DNA of 64,000 nucleotides, taken from contig NZ_JAQBNR010000050.1 in the NCBI RefSeq assembly GCF_028288465.1, positions 1-64,000 of the forward strand, read 5' to 3'. The first letter of the stretch is position 1. Each line of letters begins with the position of its first letter. The position numbers and the translations under genes were made by a program. The stretch comes from Ferruginibacter sp. GTDB lineage: Bacteria > Bacteroidota > Bacteroidia > Chitinophagales > Chitinophagaceae. Below the pieces are notes generated by a model. It had not been told where the DNA came from. It saw only the letters and a list, made by a program, of their open reading frames with translations, and searched no databases. This document shows, piece by piece, positions 51,673-60,314 of the stretch.

Positions 51673-52008
51673 ATGCATTTATCCCCGAGAGAGTGTGAAA
51701 AGCTGTTGCTTTTTTTAGCCGGAGAACTGGCAGAAAAGAGAAAAGCAAGAGGGCTTAAACTAAACTATCCCGAAGCCATTGCGCTTATCAGCAGTCATTT
51801 GCAGGAAGCCGCGAGAGATGGCAAAACGGTAGCCGAACTCATGCAGTACGGCTGTACTATTCTTACATCAGCCGATGTAATGGAAGGCATTCCGGAAATG
51901 ATACATGAGATACAGATAGAAGCTACTTTTCCGGATGGCACCAAACTGGTAACAGTACATGATCCAATCAAAGCGGCAACTACTATCCCTTCAAATGAAG
52001 GTCTTTAA
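51673..52008 (+). CDS. ureA: urease subunit gamma
   Basis: 111 residues. MHLSPRECEKLLLFLAGELAEKRKARGLKLNYPEA (in part), ISSHLQEAARDGKTVAELM and the closing VMEGIPEMIHEIQIEATFPDGTKLVTVHDPI (in part) are unmistakable for the gamma chain of the three-chain bacterial urease. It forms the small helical subunit packed on UreC. First gene of the locus; ureB follows after 68 bases. Urease hydrolyses urea to ammonia and carbamate in the cytosol. Confidence 0.97.
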   Translation: MHLSPRECEKLLLFLAGELAEKRKARGLKLNYPEAIALISSHLQEAARDGKTVAELMQYGCTILTSADVMEGIPEMIHEIQIEATFPDGTKLVTVHDPIKAATTIPSNEGL

Positions 52009-52076
52009 ATTTGGATTGAAATAGAAAATACCCACATCTATTTTTCGAAAAATACTATTTCACTTAAACTTCTTTT

Positions 52077-52451
52077 ATGATACCAGGAGAATACATTTTG
52101 GCTGAAGGTGATATCGAATGCAATACCGGCAGAGCAACAGCCCGGGTAACAGTTGTAAACAGCGGAGACAGGCCGGTACAGGTCGGCTCCCATTTTCATT
52201 TTTTTGAAGTCAATAAACAAATGGAGTTTAACCGCGAAAAAGCTTTTGGTATGCGTTTAAATATTGCAGCCGGCACTGCGGTTCGCTTTGAACCCGGAGA
52301 AGAAAAAGAAGTGGAACTGGTAGCATTCGGTGGCGCTAAAAAATTGGTTGGTTTTAACAACCTGGCAAATGGCGAAACCAGTTCTGCTTCAGCAAAAGAA
52401 CACGCCATGGAATTGGTACAGTCCCGTCACTTTAAAAATAACAAGGCATGA
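52077..52451 (+). CDS. ureB: urease subunit beta
   Basis: 124 residues. IPGEYILAEGDIECNTGRATARVTVVNSGDRPVQVGSHFHFFEVN (in part) and MRLNIAAGTAVRFEPGEEKEVELVAFGG identify the beta chain. Slightly longer than the usual 100-110 by its C-terminal tail. Its stop overlaps the ureC start by four bases (ATGA), so translation is coupled. Structural, no active-site residues. Confidence 0.97.
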   Translation: MIPGEYILAEGDIECNTGRATARVTVVNSGDRPVQVGSHFHFFEVNKQMEFNREKAFGMRLNIAAGTAVRFEPGEEKEVELVAFGGAKKLVGFNNLANGETSSASAKEHAMELVQSRHFKNNKA

Positions 52452-54169
52452 GTTTACATATCAGCAGAAGAAAATATGCCAACATGTACGGTCCTACAAC
52501 CGGTGATAAAATCCGGCTGGGCGATACTGCATTGTTAATTGAGATTGAAAAAGATTTTACCGTATATGGTGATGAAGCAAAGTTTGGCGGCGGCAAAACC
52601 ATCCGCGATGGAATGGCACAATCAGCCACCGCTACCCGAAAAGAAGGCGTGCTGGATTTTGTTATTACAAGCGTAATAATCATTGACCATTGGGGTATCG
52701 TAAAAGCAGACATTGGCATTAAAGATGGAAAAATAGTGGGCATAGGCAAAGCAGGCAACCCCGATACAATGGAAGGCATTACACCCAATATGATTATTGG
52801 TGCCAGCACCGAAGTACACGGCGGTGCCGGGTTAATTGCTACAGCCGGCGGTGTTGATACACATATCCATTTTATTTGTCCGCAGCAAATTGACCATGCC
52901 TTGTTTAGTGGTATCACTACAATGATTGGTGGTGGTACCGGACCCGCCGATGGTACCAATGCCACTACGGTTACGCCCGGTGCATGGAATATTCAAAAAA
53001 TGCTGGAGTCTGCCGAAGCATTTCCTATGAACCTGGGTTTTTTTGGCAAAGGAAACTGCGCCTCTCTGGCGCCGCTGGAAGAACAGATTGAAGCCGGTGC
53101 GTTGGGGTTAAAAATTCATGAGGACTGGGGCAGCACTGCTGCTGTAATTGATGCCTCGCTGCAAATTGCGGATAAGCATGATGTGCAGGTAGCCATACAT
53201 ACCGACACACTGAATGAAGGCGGTTTTTTGGAAGATACCATAAACGCTATCAACGGCAGAGTAATACATACTTTTCATACCGAGGGTGCAGGTGGCGGTC
53301 ATGCGCCGGATATTATCAAAGCAGCGATGTACCCAAATGTATTGCCTTCATCAACCAACCCAACGCGGCCTTATACCATCAATACAATTGATGAACATTT
53401 AGACATGCTGATGGTATGCCATCACCTGGATAAAAATGTGCCGGAAGATGTGGCATTTGCTGACAGCCGTATAAGGCCAGAGACTATTGCAGCCGAAGAT
53501 ATTTTGCACGATATGGGCGTATTTAGCATGATGAGCAGCGACAGCCAGGCAATGGGCCGGGTAGCTGAAGTAATTACCAGGACCTGGCAAACAGCACATA
53601 AAATGAAAGTGCAGCGGGGGCCGCTGGCGGAAGATGAAAAAAACAACAACGACAATTTCAGGGTAAAAAGATTTGTTGCCAAGTATACCATTAACCCAGC
53701 CATAACCCATGGCATTTCGGATTATATTGGTTCGATAGAAGCAGGTAAGCTGGCGGATATCGTGTTGTGGAAACCTGCTTTATTTGGCGCAAAACCGGAA
53801 ATGATTATAAAGGGTGGAATGATCATTGCAGCAAAAATGGGCGATCCTAATGCATCCATTCCAACACCGCAGCCTGTAATGTACCGGCACATGTTTGGAG
53901 CATATGGAAAAGCCTTGTACACAACTTGTGCAACCTTCGTATCCAAACTTTCTTTGGAAAAAAATGTTGTACAGGGTTATGGTTTACAAAAGATGGTGTT
54001 GCCTGTAAAAAATTGCCGTACCATTTCTAAAAAAGATTTGATAAATAATGATGCAACACCGCTGATTGAAGTGAACCCTGAAAACTATGAGGTGAAAGTG
54101 GACGGAGAAAAAATAACCTGCGCTCCGCTGACTGAACTGCCCTTGACGCAACGGTATTTTTTATTTTAA
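52448..54169 (+). CDS. ureC: urease subunit alpha (catalytic)
   Basis: 573 residues, normal length. Two-nickel amidohydrolase: HxH in GGVDTHIHFICPQQ, the Lys to be carbamylated, Lys222 in GALGLKIHEDWG, further His ligands in VAIHTDTLNE and GAGGGHAPD, and the mobile flap MVCHHLDK (Cys324, His325) with MSSDSQAMGRVAEV carrying the Asp ligand. All catalytic elements are intact, so the enzyme is probably active once loaded with nickel by UreD-F-G-E, all encoded downstream on the same strand. Confidence 0.98.
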   Translation: MSLHISRRKYANMYGPTTGDKIRLGDTALLIEIEKDFTVYGDEAKFGGGKTIRDGMAQSATATRKEGVLDFVITSVIIIDHWGIVKADIGIKDGKIVGIGKAGNPDTMEGITPNMIIGASTEVHGGAGLIATAGGVDTHIHFICPQQIDHALFSGITTMIGGGTGPADGTNATTVTPGAWNIQKMLESAEAFPMNLGFFGKGNCASLAPLEEQIEAGALGLKIHEDWGSTAAVIDASLQIADKHDVQVAIHTDTLNEGGFLEDTINAINGRVIHTFHTEGAGGGHAPDIIKAAMYPNVLPSSTNPTRPYTINTIDEHLDMLMVCHHLDKNVPEDVAFADSRIRPETIAAEDILHDMGVFSMMSSDSQAMGRVAEVITRTWQTAHKMKVQRGPLAEDEKNNNDNFRVKRFVAKYTINPAITHGISDYIGSIEAGKLADIVLWKPALFGAKPEMIIKGGMIIAAKMGDPNASIPTPQPVMYRHMFGAYGKALYTTCATFVSKLSLEKNVVQGYGLQKMVLPVKNCRTISKKDLINNDATPLIEVNPENYEVKVDGEKITCAPLTELPLTQRYFLF

Positions 54170-54279
54170 AGCGGCATTTCAATTGCACGATTTATTTTCT
54201 GCGCAACTGCACGTGAAAAAATTTCGTTTATCAAATAAAACATTAGCCCATCAGCTAATTAGTAAATTTAAATATTAAA

Positions 54280-54783
54280 ATGCTGGTAAAAGAAAAAATA
54301 GGGAACCTGGAATTATTCGCCATCAACAACAGGAACATTGATTATGTATTGCTGGATTGGTACGAAACCAATAAGCGCATACTGCATAAAAAAACTGTTT
54401 TGGGGCGGGAACTGAGCATGAAATTTTTAAATGAAAATCCCCAACTTGGCGTGGGTGATATTGTTTATGAAGATGATTTTGGACTGATAGCCGTTGATAT
54501 CAATGAATGCGATGCCATTGTTATCCGGCCAAGATCAATGCATGAAGTAGCTGCGGTTTGCTATGAAATTGGCAACAAACATTTGCCCTTGTTTTATCAG
54601 GATGACGAAATTTTGGTGGCGTTTGAAGAGCCCCTTTTTCAGCTGTTGACCAGCAGCGGATATGCTGTTGAAAAAGCAAGACGAAAATTAATATCTCCGC
54701 TGAAAACTACGGTTGCCCCGCATGGAAGCAGCAGCAATTGTTTGTTTAACAGGATCATGAAATTAACTACCGATCCTGAATGA
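54280..54783 (+). CDS. ureE: urease accessory protein, nickel metallochaperone UreE
   Basis: 167 residues. Peptide-binding N-terminal domain (about 1-75) and metal-binding C-terminal domain with the conserved nickel-binding His in EIGNKHLPLFYQDDEILVAFEEP (in part). The His-rich tail of some UreE proteins is missing; the tail here (HGSSSNCLF) has one His and one Cys. It delivers Ni2+ to UreG. Starts 110 bases after ureC and overlaps ureF by four bases. Confidence 0.94.
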   Translation: MLVKEKIGNLELFAINNRNIDYVLLDWYETNKRILHKKTVLGRELSMKFLNENPQLGVGDIVYEDDFGLIAVDINECDAIVIRPRSMHEVAAVCYEIGNKHLPLFYQDDEILVAFEEPLFQLLTSSGYAVEKARRKLISPLKTTVAPHGSSSNCLFNRIMKLTTDPE

Positions 54784-55466
54784 ATACTGCGCTGTTAAGT
54801 CTGCTACAATTATCAGATCCCACTTTGCCCATTGGCGGCTACGCCCACTCTGCGGGCTTAGAAACGTATGTACAGCAGGGGATTGTAAAGAATACTGCTA
54901 CAGCAAAAACATTTATCACAGAAATGCTTGCCCGCAATTTACAATACACGGATGCTACATTTGTTTCACTTGCTTTTGATGCTGCAAAACAAAATGATTT
55001 TACAAGAATAATCGCACTCGATAACGAATGCAATGCGGTAAAATTACCAGCTGAAATGCGGCAGGCTAGCCAGAAGCTGGGCATTCGTTTAATAAAGATA
55101 TTTCAACCGGTTTGTGAAAATAGTTTTACAGCACAATATCAAAAGGCCATTCAATTACAACAGGCCGCCGGGCATTATTGTATTGCTTTCGGTATGTATG
55201 CATCTGCATTGGGTATTGACAAAAAAGATGCGCTCACCGGTTTTTATTACAATGCAGCAGCAGGATTTGTAACAAACAGTGTTAAACTAATCCCCTTAGG
55301 GCAACAGGACGGGCAGGAATTGTTGTTTTCACTTCAGCCTTTGATAAGGCAATTGGCAACGGATTCGATGGAACCTGATAAAGATTTAATAGGTTTGTGC
55401 TGTACTGGCTTTGATATTGCCTGCATGCAGCACGAGCAATTGTATTCAAGGTTATACATGTCTTAA
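54780..55466 (+). CDS. ureF: urease accessory protein UreF
   Basis: 228 residues, all helical. LLQLSDPTLPIGGYAHSAGLETYVQQGIV (in part) at the N-terminus and SVKLIPLGQQDGQELL near the middle are typical of UreF, which with UreD docks on apo-urease and gates UreG's GTPase. Overlaps ureE by four bases (ATGA), so the two are translationally coupled. A 120-base gap follows before ureG. Confidence 0.95.
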   Translation: MNTALLSLLQLSDPTLPIGGYAHSAGLETYVQQGIVKNTATAKTFITEMLARNLQYTDATFVSLAFDAAKQNDFTRIIALDNECNAVKLPAEMRQASQKLGIRLIKIFQPVCENSFTAQYQKAIQLQQAAGHYCIAFGMYASALGIDKKDALTGFYYNAAAGFVTNSVKLIPLGQQDGQELLFSLQPLIRQLATDSMEPDKDLIGLCCTGFDIACMQHEQLYSRLYMS

Positions 55467-55586
55467 TGCCTGATCATTTATTGATGTGTTGATTGTGAGA
55501 AAGCGGTGAAAAAAGCTGTAATAGTAAAAGGGAGTGACACAACGATGCTCATTTGAAAGACAACTGCTGGCTTCAAAAAATTTAAA

Positions 55587-56225
55587 ATGACGGAAAGAAA
55601 TTACATAAAAATTGGTGTAGCCGGGCCGGTGGGTTCTGGCAAAACAGCATTGATAGAACGCCTGAGCAGGGCCATGAGCAAAGACTACAGCCTGGCTGTT
55701 ATCACCAATGATATTTATACAAAAGAGGATGCGGAGTTTTTAACACACAACAGTTTGCTGCCTGCCGAAAGAATTATTGGTGTTGAAACGGGCGGATGCC
55801 CGCACACAGCGATAAGGGAAGATGCGAGCATGAACCTGGAAGCCGTAGAAGAAATGGCGCAACGCTTTCCGGATGTACAAATTATTTTTATTGAGAGCGG
55901 CGGCGATAATTTATCTGCCACCTTTAGTCCCGACCTTGCGGACGTTACCATTTTTGTAATTGATGTGGCGGAAGGCGATAAAATACCCCGCAAGGGTGGT
56001 CCCGGTATTACCAGGAGTGATTTATTGGTGATCAATAAAATTGACCTTGCCCCTTATGTAAATGCCGACCTGCAGGTAATGGAAAGAGATGCCCGCAAAA
56101 TGCGCAACGGCAATCCCTTTATTTTTACCAACCTCATGAGCCTGCAAGGCTTGAACAGTGTAATTGGCTGGATAAAAAGGTATGCTTTGCTGGAAACTGT
56201 TGACGAACCTGCTTTGTACAGATGA
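55587..56225 (+). CDS. ureG: urease accessory GTPase UreG
   Basis: 212 residues. P-loop GVAGPVGSGKTALIERL (about 10-26), the CPH metal motif in GVETGGCPHTAIREDAS, ESGGDNLSATFSPDLAD and NKIDLAPYV (G4). SIMIBI-class GTPase whose GTP hydrolysis drives nickel insertion into urease. Its stop overlaps the ureD start by four bases. Confidence 0.97.
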   Translation: MTERNYIKIGVAGPVGSGKTALIERLSRAMSKDYSLAVITNDIYTKEDAEFLTHNSLLPAERIIGVETGGCPHTAIREDASMNLEAVEEMAQRFPDVQIIFIESGGDNLSATFSPDLADVTIFVIDVAEGDKIPRKGGPGITRSDLLVINKIDLAPYVNADLQVMERDARKMRNGNPFIFTNLMSLQGLNSVIGWIKRYALLETVDEPALYR

Positions 56226-57028
56226 AGGCAGAACTGAAGATACAGACCAGTTATATCAACAACAGCACCCGTCTTAAAAACTGCTATTGCACTACGCCAT
56301 TTAAAGTGGCCAATATTACCGAAGACAGAAATGGCAATACGCTGAGTTTAATGCTGATGAGTTCATCGCCGGGCATACTGGATGGAGACGAATACCAGGT
56401 TAATATTGAACTGGAGCAAAAATGTTCGCTGCAATTGCATACACAATCTTACCAGCGCTTGTTTACAATGGCAGAACAGGCCTGTCAGCAAATGGAAGTC
56501 CGGCTTGCTGCAGGTGCATCGTTTTATTTTATTCCGCATCCTTGCGTACCGCATGAACAGTCCGGCTTTTCATCACACAATAAAATATTTTTAACCAATC
56601 ATTGTAACCTGGTTTTTGGAGAGATATTAACCTGTGGTCGCAAACTAAATGGCGAAGTTTTTCTGTTTGCGAAATACCACACCGTTACTGAAATTTTTAT
56701 GAATGATCGCCTGGTAATAAAGGAAAATCTATTAATGCAGCCAGCATGGATTGATGTAACTACGATCGGCCAGTTGCAGGGTTTTACACACCAGGCCAGT
56801 TTGATATATTTAAATGAAGAGGCAGATATAAAAAAAATAATGGCACAGCTAACCGAAATATTAACTGCGCAAAAAGATACAAGTTTTGGCATCACGGCTG
56901 CACCCGTAAACGGCCTCATTATACGCATCCTTGGTCAAAAGGCAGAGCAATTATTTGATTGCTTAAAAATGATTGCAAGTCTTCTTCCGCTAAACGCTCA
57001 CCATACAATTATTCCGTATGCAATCTGA
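56222..57028 (+). CDS. ureD: urease accessory protein UreD (UreH)
   Basis: 268 residues of mostly beta sequence. MLMSSSPGILDGDEYQVNIEL, LHTQSYQRLFTM, FYFIPHPCVPHEQSGF and FGEILTCGRKLNGEVF correspond to the conserved core of UreD, the scaffold that channels nickel into urease. Lower sequence conservation than its partners is normal for the family. Overlaps ureG by four and the following permease gene by eleven bases. Confidence 0.92.
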   Translation: MKAELKIQTSYINNSTRLKNCYCTTPFKVANITEDRNGNTLSLMLMSSSPGILDGDEYQVNIELEQKCSLQLHTQSYQRLFTMAEQACQQMEVRLAAGASFYFIPHPCVPHEQSGFSSHNKIFLTNHCNLVFGEILTCGRKLNGEVFLFAKYHTVTEIFMNDRLVIKENLLMQPAWIDVTTIGQLQGFTHQASLIYLNEEADIKKIMAQLTEILTAQKDTSFGITAAPVNGLIIRILGQKAEQLFDCLKMIASLLPLNAHHTIIPYAI

Positions 57029-57719
57029 AATGCAGGTACTTATATTTGCTGCTATTTCTGTTGCCTGCCTGCACACCGTTTCGGGACCTGACCACTATTT
57101 GCCTTTTATTGCGCTCTCCAAATCAAGGGGCTGGTCGTTTGCGAAAACCATTGGCTGGACTGTTGTTTGCGGATGCGGTCATGTCTGGAGCTCTGTGCTG
57201 CTGGGTTTGGGCGGCGCCGCCATTGGCTGGAGTTTATCAAAACTAAGCTGGATGGAAAATATTCGTGGCGGCATTGCAGGCTGGGTGATGTTGGTGTTTG
57301 GGTTTATTTATGGAACCTGGGGCTTATACCGGGCATATAAAAACAAACCTCATAAACATTTTGACCTGCAGAACGACGGTGAAATTTATGTATATCAACA
57401 CCACCACGGTGAGGCCGTTGCACCGCAAGACCGGCATAAAATAACGCCTTGGGTAATGTTTATCATTTTTATGTTAGGCCCCTGCGAACCGATGATTCCG
57501 CTACTCTATTTTCCTGCCGCAAAAAACAGCTGGGGTGGCATGATTTTGTTGATAGCAACTTATACAGCAGTGACATTAATTACCATGATAGCAATGGTGA
57601 TACTGGGTTTTATGGGCATAGCTTTTGTAAAAACAGAAAGGCTGGAGCGTTATGTGCATGCTCTCGGAGGTTTAACAATTTTTGTATGCGGTGCAGGTAT
57701 GTTATTTATGGGATGGTGA
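57018..57719 (+). CDS. NicO/HupE-type nickel permease-like protein of the urease locus
   Basis: 233 residues, six membrane helices. HTVSGPDHYLPFIALS (about residues 19-34) has the HxxxxDH signature of nickel/cobalt transporters in the first helix, and LGPCEPMIPLLYF in the middle corresponds to the second metal-facing motif. A His-rich loop (HKHFDLQND, YQHHHGE; about 115-135) lies between helices 3 and 4 and may bind metal. Overlap with ureD shows that it belongs to the urease unit, so nickel uptake is the natural role. Confidence 0.88.
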   Translation: MQSEMQVLIFAAISVACLHTVSGPDHYLPFIALSKSRGWSFAKTIGWTVVCGCGHVWSSVLLGLGGAAIGWSLSKLSWMENIRGGIAGWVMLVFGFIYGTWGLYRAYKNKPHKHFDLQNDGEIYVYQHHHGEAVAPQDRHKITPWVMFIIFMLGPCEPMIPLLYFPAAKNSWGGMILLIATYTAVTLITMIAMVILGFMGIAFVKTERLERYVHALGGLTIFVCGAGMLFMGW

Positions 57720-57854
57720 AAAAACATGCAAGAATTATTAAAACTATCACCAGGTATAAATAAAAAAATAGGCGGCTAAACGATCAGCTGTACATTTTAC
57801 TCTTTTTGATCAACCGGCCTTATTATCCCGTGAAGAATTACCTTGAGGTCAGCC

Positions 57855-57862
57855 TATCTTTG
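57855..57862 (+). promoter_or_regulatory. -7 element of the CLC channel gene
   Basis: TATCTTTG, an exact TAnnTTTG match, 31 bases before the TTG start at 57894. No TTG at the right distance upstream. Confidence 0.5.
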
Positions 57863-57893
57863 CATGATAAAATTTTGACTTAAAATTTTTTAA

Positions 57894-59675
57894 TTGGCAC
57901 TTTTTAAAGCACTCTATCAATATATATTTCAATTTCTGCGTACTAAAGTTACCAGGATGCAGTTTTTGATGGTGATCGCCACGCTGACAGGTTTTGTATC
58001 AGGGATGGTTGCTGTCCTGTTGAAAACACTGGTGCACTATATTCAGCACTGGATAGAACATATACCTGTTACCAAGTTTGCATACCTGCTGTTTCCCACA
58101 TTCGGGTTGTTGCTGACGGTGTTTATCGTAAAGCGTTTTTTTGGCGGCCATATTGAAAAAGGGATTGCTATGGTTTTACAAGCCATAGCCCGGAAATCTT
58201 CTTTCATTCCTTTAAAACACAGTTATCTGCATATTATTACCAGTTCAATAACAGTCGGCCTGGGCGGCTCTGTTGGATTGGAAGCGCCCATTGTTGCAAC
58301 CGGTTCTGCAGTAGGATCAAACATTGCCCGCATAACAGATTTTAATTACCAGGAACGTACTTTGCTGATTGCCTGCGGCGCGGCAGCGGGAATTTCTGCG
58401 GTCTTCAACGCACCCATCGCAGGGGTTATTTTTGCCATTGAAGTGTTACTGACAGAAACAGTTGTTAGCTATTTTATTCCATTGATTATTTCATCAGTAG
58501 TAGGTGCGCTGTGTTCCAAAATAATTTTGCAGGAAGCATCGCTTTTTAATTTTGTTTTGAAACAGACTTTCAATTACGAAAATGTTCCCTTCTACATTTT
58601 ACTGGGTTTGCTGGCCGGCTTTGTTTCTTTATATTATGCAAGAACATTTAAAAAAGTAGAAAAAAAATTGCACAGCAGTACCCTCAATGCTTATGCAAAG
58701 GCTTTACTGGGCGGAGGAATACTTATGCTGATTTATTTTATTTTTCCACCACTTTTTGGAGAAGGCTACAAAAGTGTAAAAATTGTTGCCAATGGCGATT
58801 TCAGACAATTCAGTGATAATACTACCCTGTTTTCTTTGCTAAATGAAAACTGGGCGCTGATTGCCTTTACGGCTTTTATCGTTTTATTAAAACCAGTAGC
58901 TGCGGCCATCACAATTGGTGGCGGCGGTAATGGCGGTAACTTTGCGCCTTCCTTGTTTACCGGTTCCTACCTGGGTTTCTTTTTTTCTAAGCTGATTAAT
59001 ACTATCCCTGTAATTAAAATACCGGAAGGTAATTTTAGTTTGGTCGGAATGGCCGGCGTTTTAAGCGGCGTAATGTATTGTCCATTGACAGCTATCTTTC
59101 TGATTGCAGAAATTACCAATGGCTATGAATTATTTATCCCTCTGATGATTGTTTCTTCCATTTCTTTTTTTATTGTAAAAAGCTATGAGCCATATTCGAT
59201 GGAAACAAAAAAGCTGGCACTTGAAGGACAAATTTTTACGCATAAAAAGGAGAGGAATATTCTAACCTCTATTGTGCTGGCAGATATGCTACAGGAACAA
59301 TATGAGAGTATTGGGCCTGATAAAAAACTAAAGGATTTGATTGAGGTAATAAAAAGAAGCGAAAAAAATATTTTTGCAGTTGTAGATAATAAAGAACGGT
59401 TTATGGGAATCGTTGAATTGAATGACATTAAACAGAAACTCTTTCAGCCGGATTGTTATAATTCAGTATCCATCAAGTCTATGATGAAAAAGCCTGCAGC
59501 GATCTTATCTACAGACCAGGATATGCATACCGTAATGGAAAAATTTGACGTAACACAAAGCTGGTACCTGCCTATTTTGGATAAAGATAAAAAGTTTGCT
59601 GGTTTTATTTCAAAAACAAAATTGTTTAATAAATACCGGGAAATACTTGCATCGCAGGGAGACCTCTATGAATAA
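57894..59675 (+). CDS. CLC-family chloride channel/transporter with CBS domains
   Basis: 593 residues. The membrane part (about 20-430) has GGSVGLEAPIVATGSAVG in place of the usual GREGP motif, with the gating Glu kept as Glu130, and GGNGGNFAPSLFTGS as in GxFxP. CLC proteins pass or exchange Cl-/H+. The C-terminal 150 residues hold two CBS domains (MLQEQYESIGPDKKLKDLIE; SMMKKPAAILSTDQDMHTV), which usually bind adenine nucleotides. The likely start is TTG at 57894; the next in-frame ATG is at residue 22. Retention of Glu130 suggests an active protein. Confidence 0.92.
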   Translation: MALFKALYQYIFQFLRTKVTRMQFLMVIATLTGFVSGMVAVLLKTLVHYIQHWIEHIPVTKFAYLLFPTFGLLLTVFIVKRFFGGHIEKGIAMVLQAIARKSSFIPLKHSYLHIITSSITVGLGGSVGLEAPIVATGSAVGSNIARITDFNYQERTLLIACGAAAGISAVFNAPIAGVIFAIEVLLTETVVSYFIPLIISSVVGALCSKIILQEASLFNFVLKQTFNYENVPFYILLGLLAGFVSLYYARTFKKVEKKLHSSTLNAYAKALLGGGILMLIYFIFPPLFGEGYKSVKIVANGDFRQFSDNTTLFSLLNENWALIAFTAFIVLLKPVAAAITIGGGGNGGNFAPSLFTGSYLGFFFSKLINTIPVIKIPEGNFSLVGMAGVLSGVMYCPLTAIFLIAEITNGYELFIPLMIVSSISFFIVKSYEPYSMETKKLALEGQIFTHKKERNILTSIVLADMLQEQYESIGPDKKLKDLIEVIKRSEKNIFAVVDNKERFMGIVELNDIKQKLFQPDCYNSVSIKSMMKKPAAILSTDQDMHTVMEKFDVTQSWYLPILDKDKKFAGFISKTKLFNKYREILASQGDLYE

Positions 59676-59761
59676 GGATAAATAAAAACCGAGATATAAA
59701 TAGGATTAAGGAAGGGGAATATGGATATAAACGGAGAATAAATACTTTTAAATAATGACTG

Positions 59762-60022
59762 TTATAAGTCCCATTGATCATGAAGTGAAGCGCTTGCATA
59801 GGAAGTAGTGGCGGAACCTTCATCTAACAATTCGTCTTTAGTTTGTTCACCCTTATCAAATACATTACCAACAGTTTCTTTTAAATTTTCCCATCCGTCC
59901 CGAAATTCTGATCCTCTTTTAGCGATCAGCTTTCTGGTCTTGGAACCTTTATGTGGCGCATACAATATCCCTAATACCGCTCCTATTCCGACTCCGATTA
60001 ATAAATTCCTTTTTGCGCTCAT
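59762..60022 (-). CDS. YtxH-domain small membrane protein
   Basis: 86 residues. One Gly-rich membrane helix at the start (LLIGVGIGAVLGILYAPHKGSKTRKLI, in part) with the YAPxxGxxTR signature of YtxH, followed by a helical, coiled-coil-like region (about 35-65) and an acidic tail. YtxH proteins are associated with general stress in other bacteria; function unclear. It stands alone, convergent with the CLC gene. Confidence 0.87.
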   Translation of the reverse strand: MSAKRNLLIGVGIGAVLGILYAPHKGSKTRKLIAKRGSEFRDGWENLKETVGNVFDKGEQTKDELLDEGSATTSYASASLHDQWDL

Positions 60023-60104
60023 GATTCTTAATTAATTATTGTTAGAAGGATTTAAGAAGAGAAGCCAGGATAGAAATCCAGCCTCGTTTTTTGTCCAATA
60101 TCCT

Positions 60105-60254
60105 ATGAAAACCGAAACTATAAGATTAATAATTGTGCCAGAATGGTTTCAGTATAAAATTGCTTATAAGGTGGGAATCAATTTCCACAACCAGCGGATA
60201 AAATTATGGAGTGGGAAAAAGACTGTAGAAATATTTTCCGTCTTTGATGCTTAA
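60105..60254 (+). CDS. possible small protein (49 aa), unknown
   Basis: ATG-started frame of 49 residues with a balanced composition: MKTETIRLIIVPEWFQYKIA, then KVGINFHNQRIKLWSGKK and EIFSVFDA. No signal or membrane segment. It is followed at once by a terminator hairpin, which favours a transcribed gene, but no promoter or relatives are recognised. The frame is open further upstream to 60039. Divergent from the YtxH gene. Confidence 0.35.
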   Translation: MKTETIRLIIVPEWFQYKIAYKVGINFHNQRIKLWSGKKTVEIFSVFDA

Positions 60255-60259
60255 ACAAT

Positions 60260-60296
60260 AACAAAAATGGGTGCCTTGCTGCACCCATTTGTTATA
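60260..60296. terminator. bidirectional terminator before nagB end
   Basis: AAATGGGTGC (60265-60274) pairs with GCACCCATTT (60281-60290), extended by AACAA/TTGTT; ends the minus-strand nagB gene (stop at 60315) and anything from the left. Confidence 0.85.
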
Positions 60297-60314
60297 ATTT
60301 AAGTTGGTTATATT

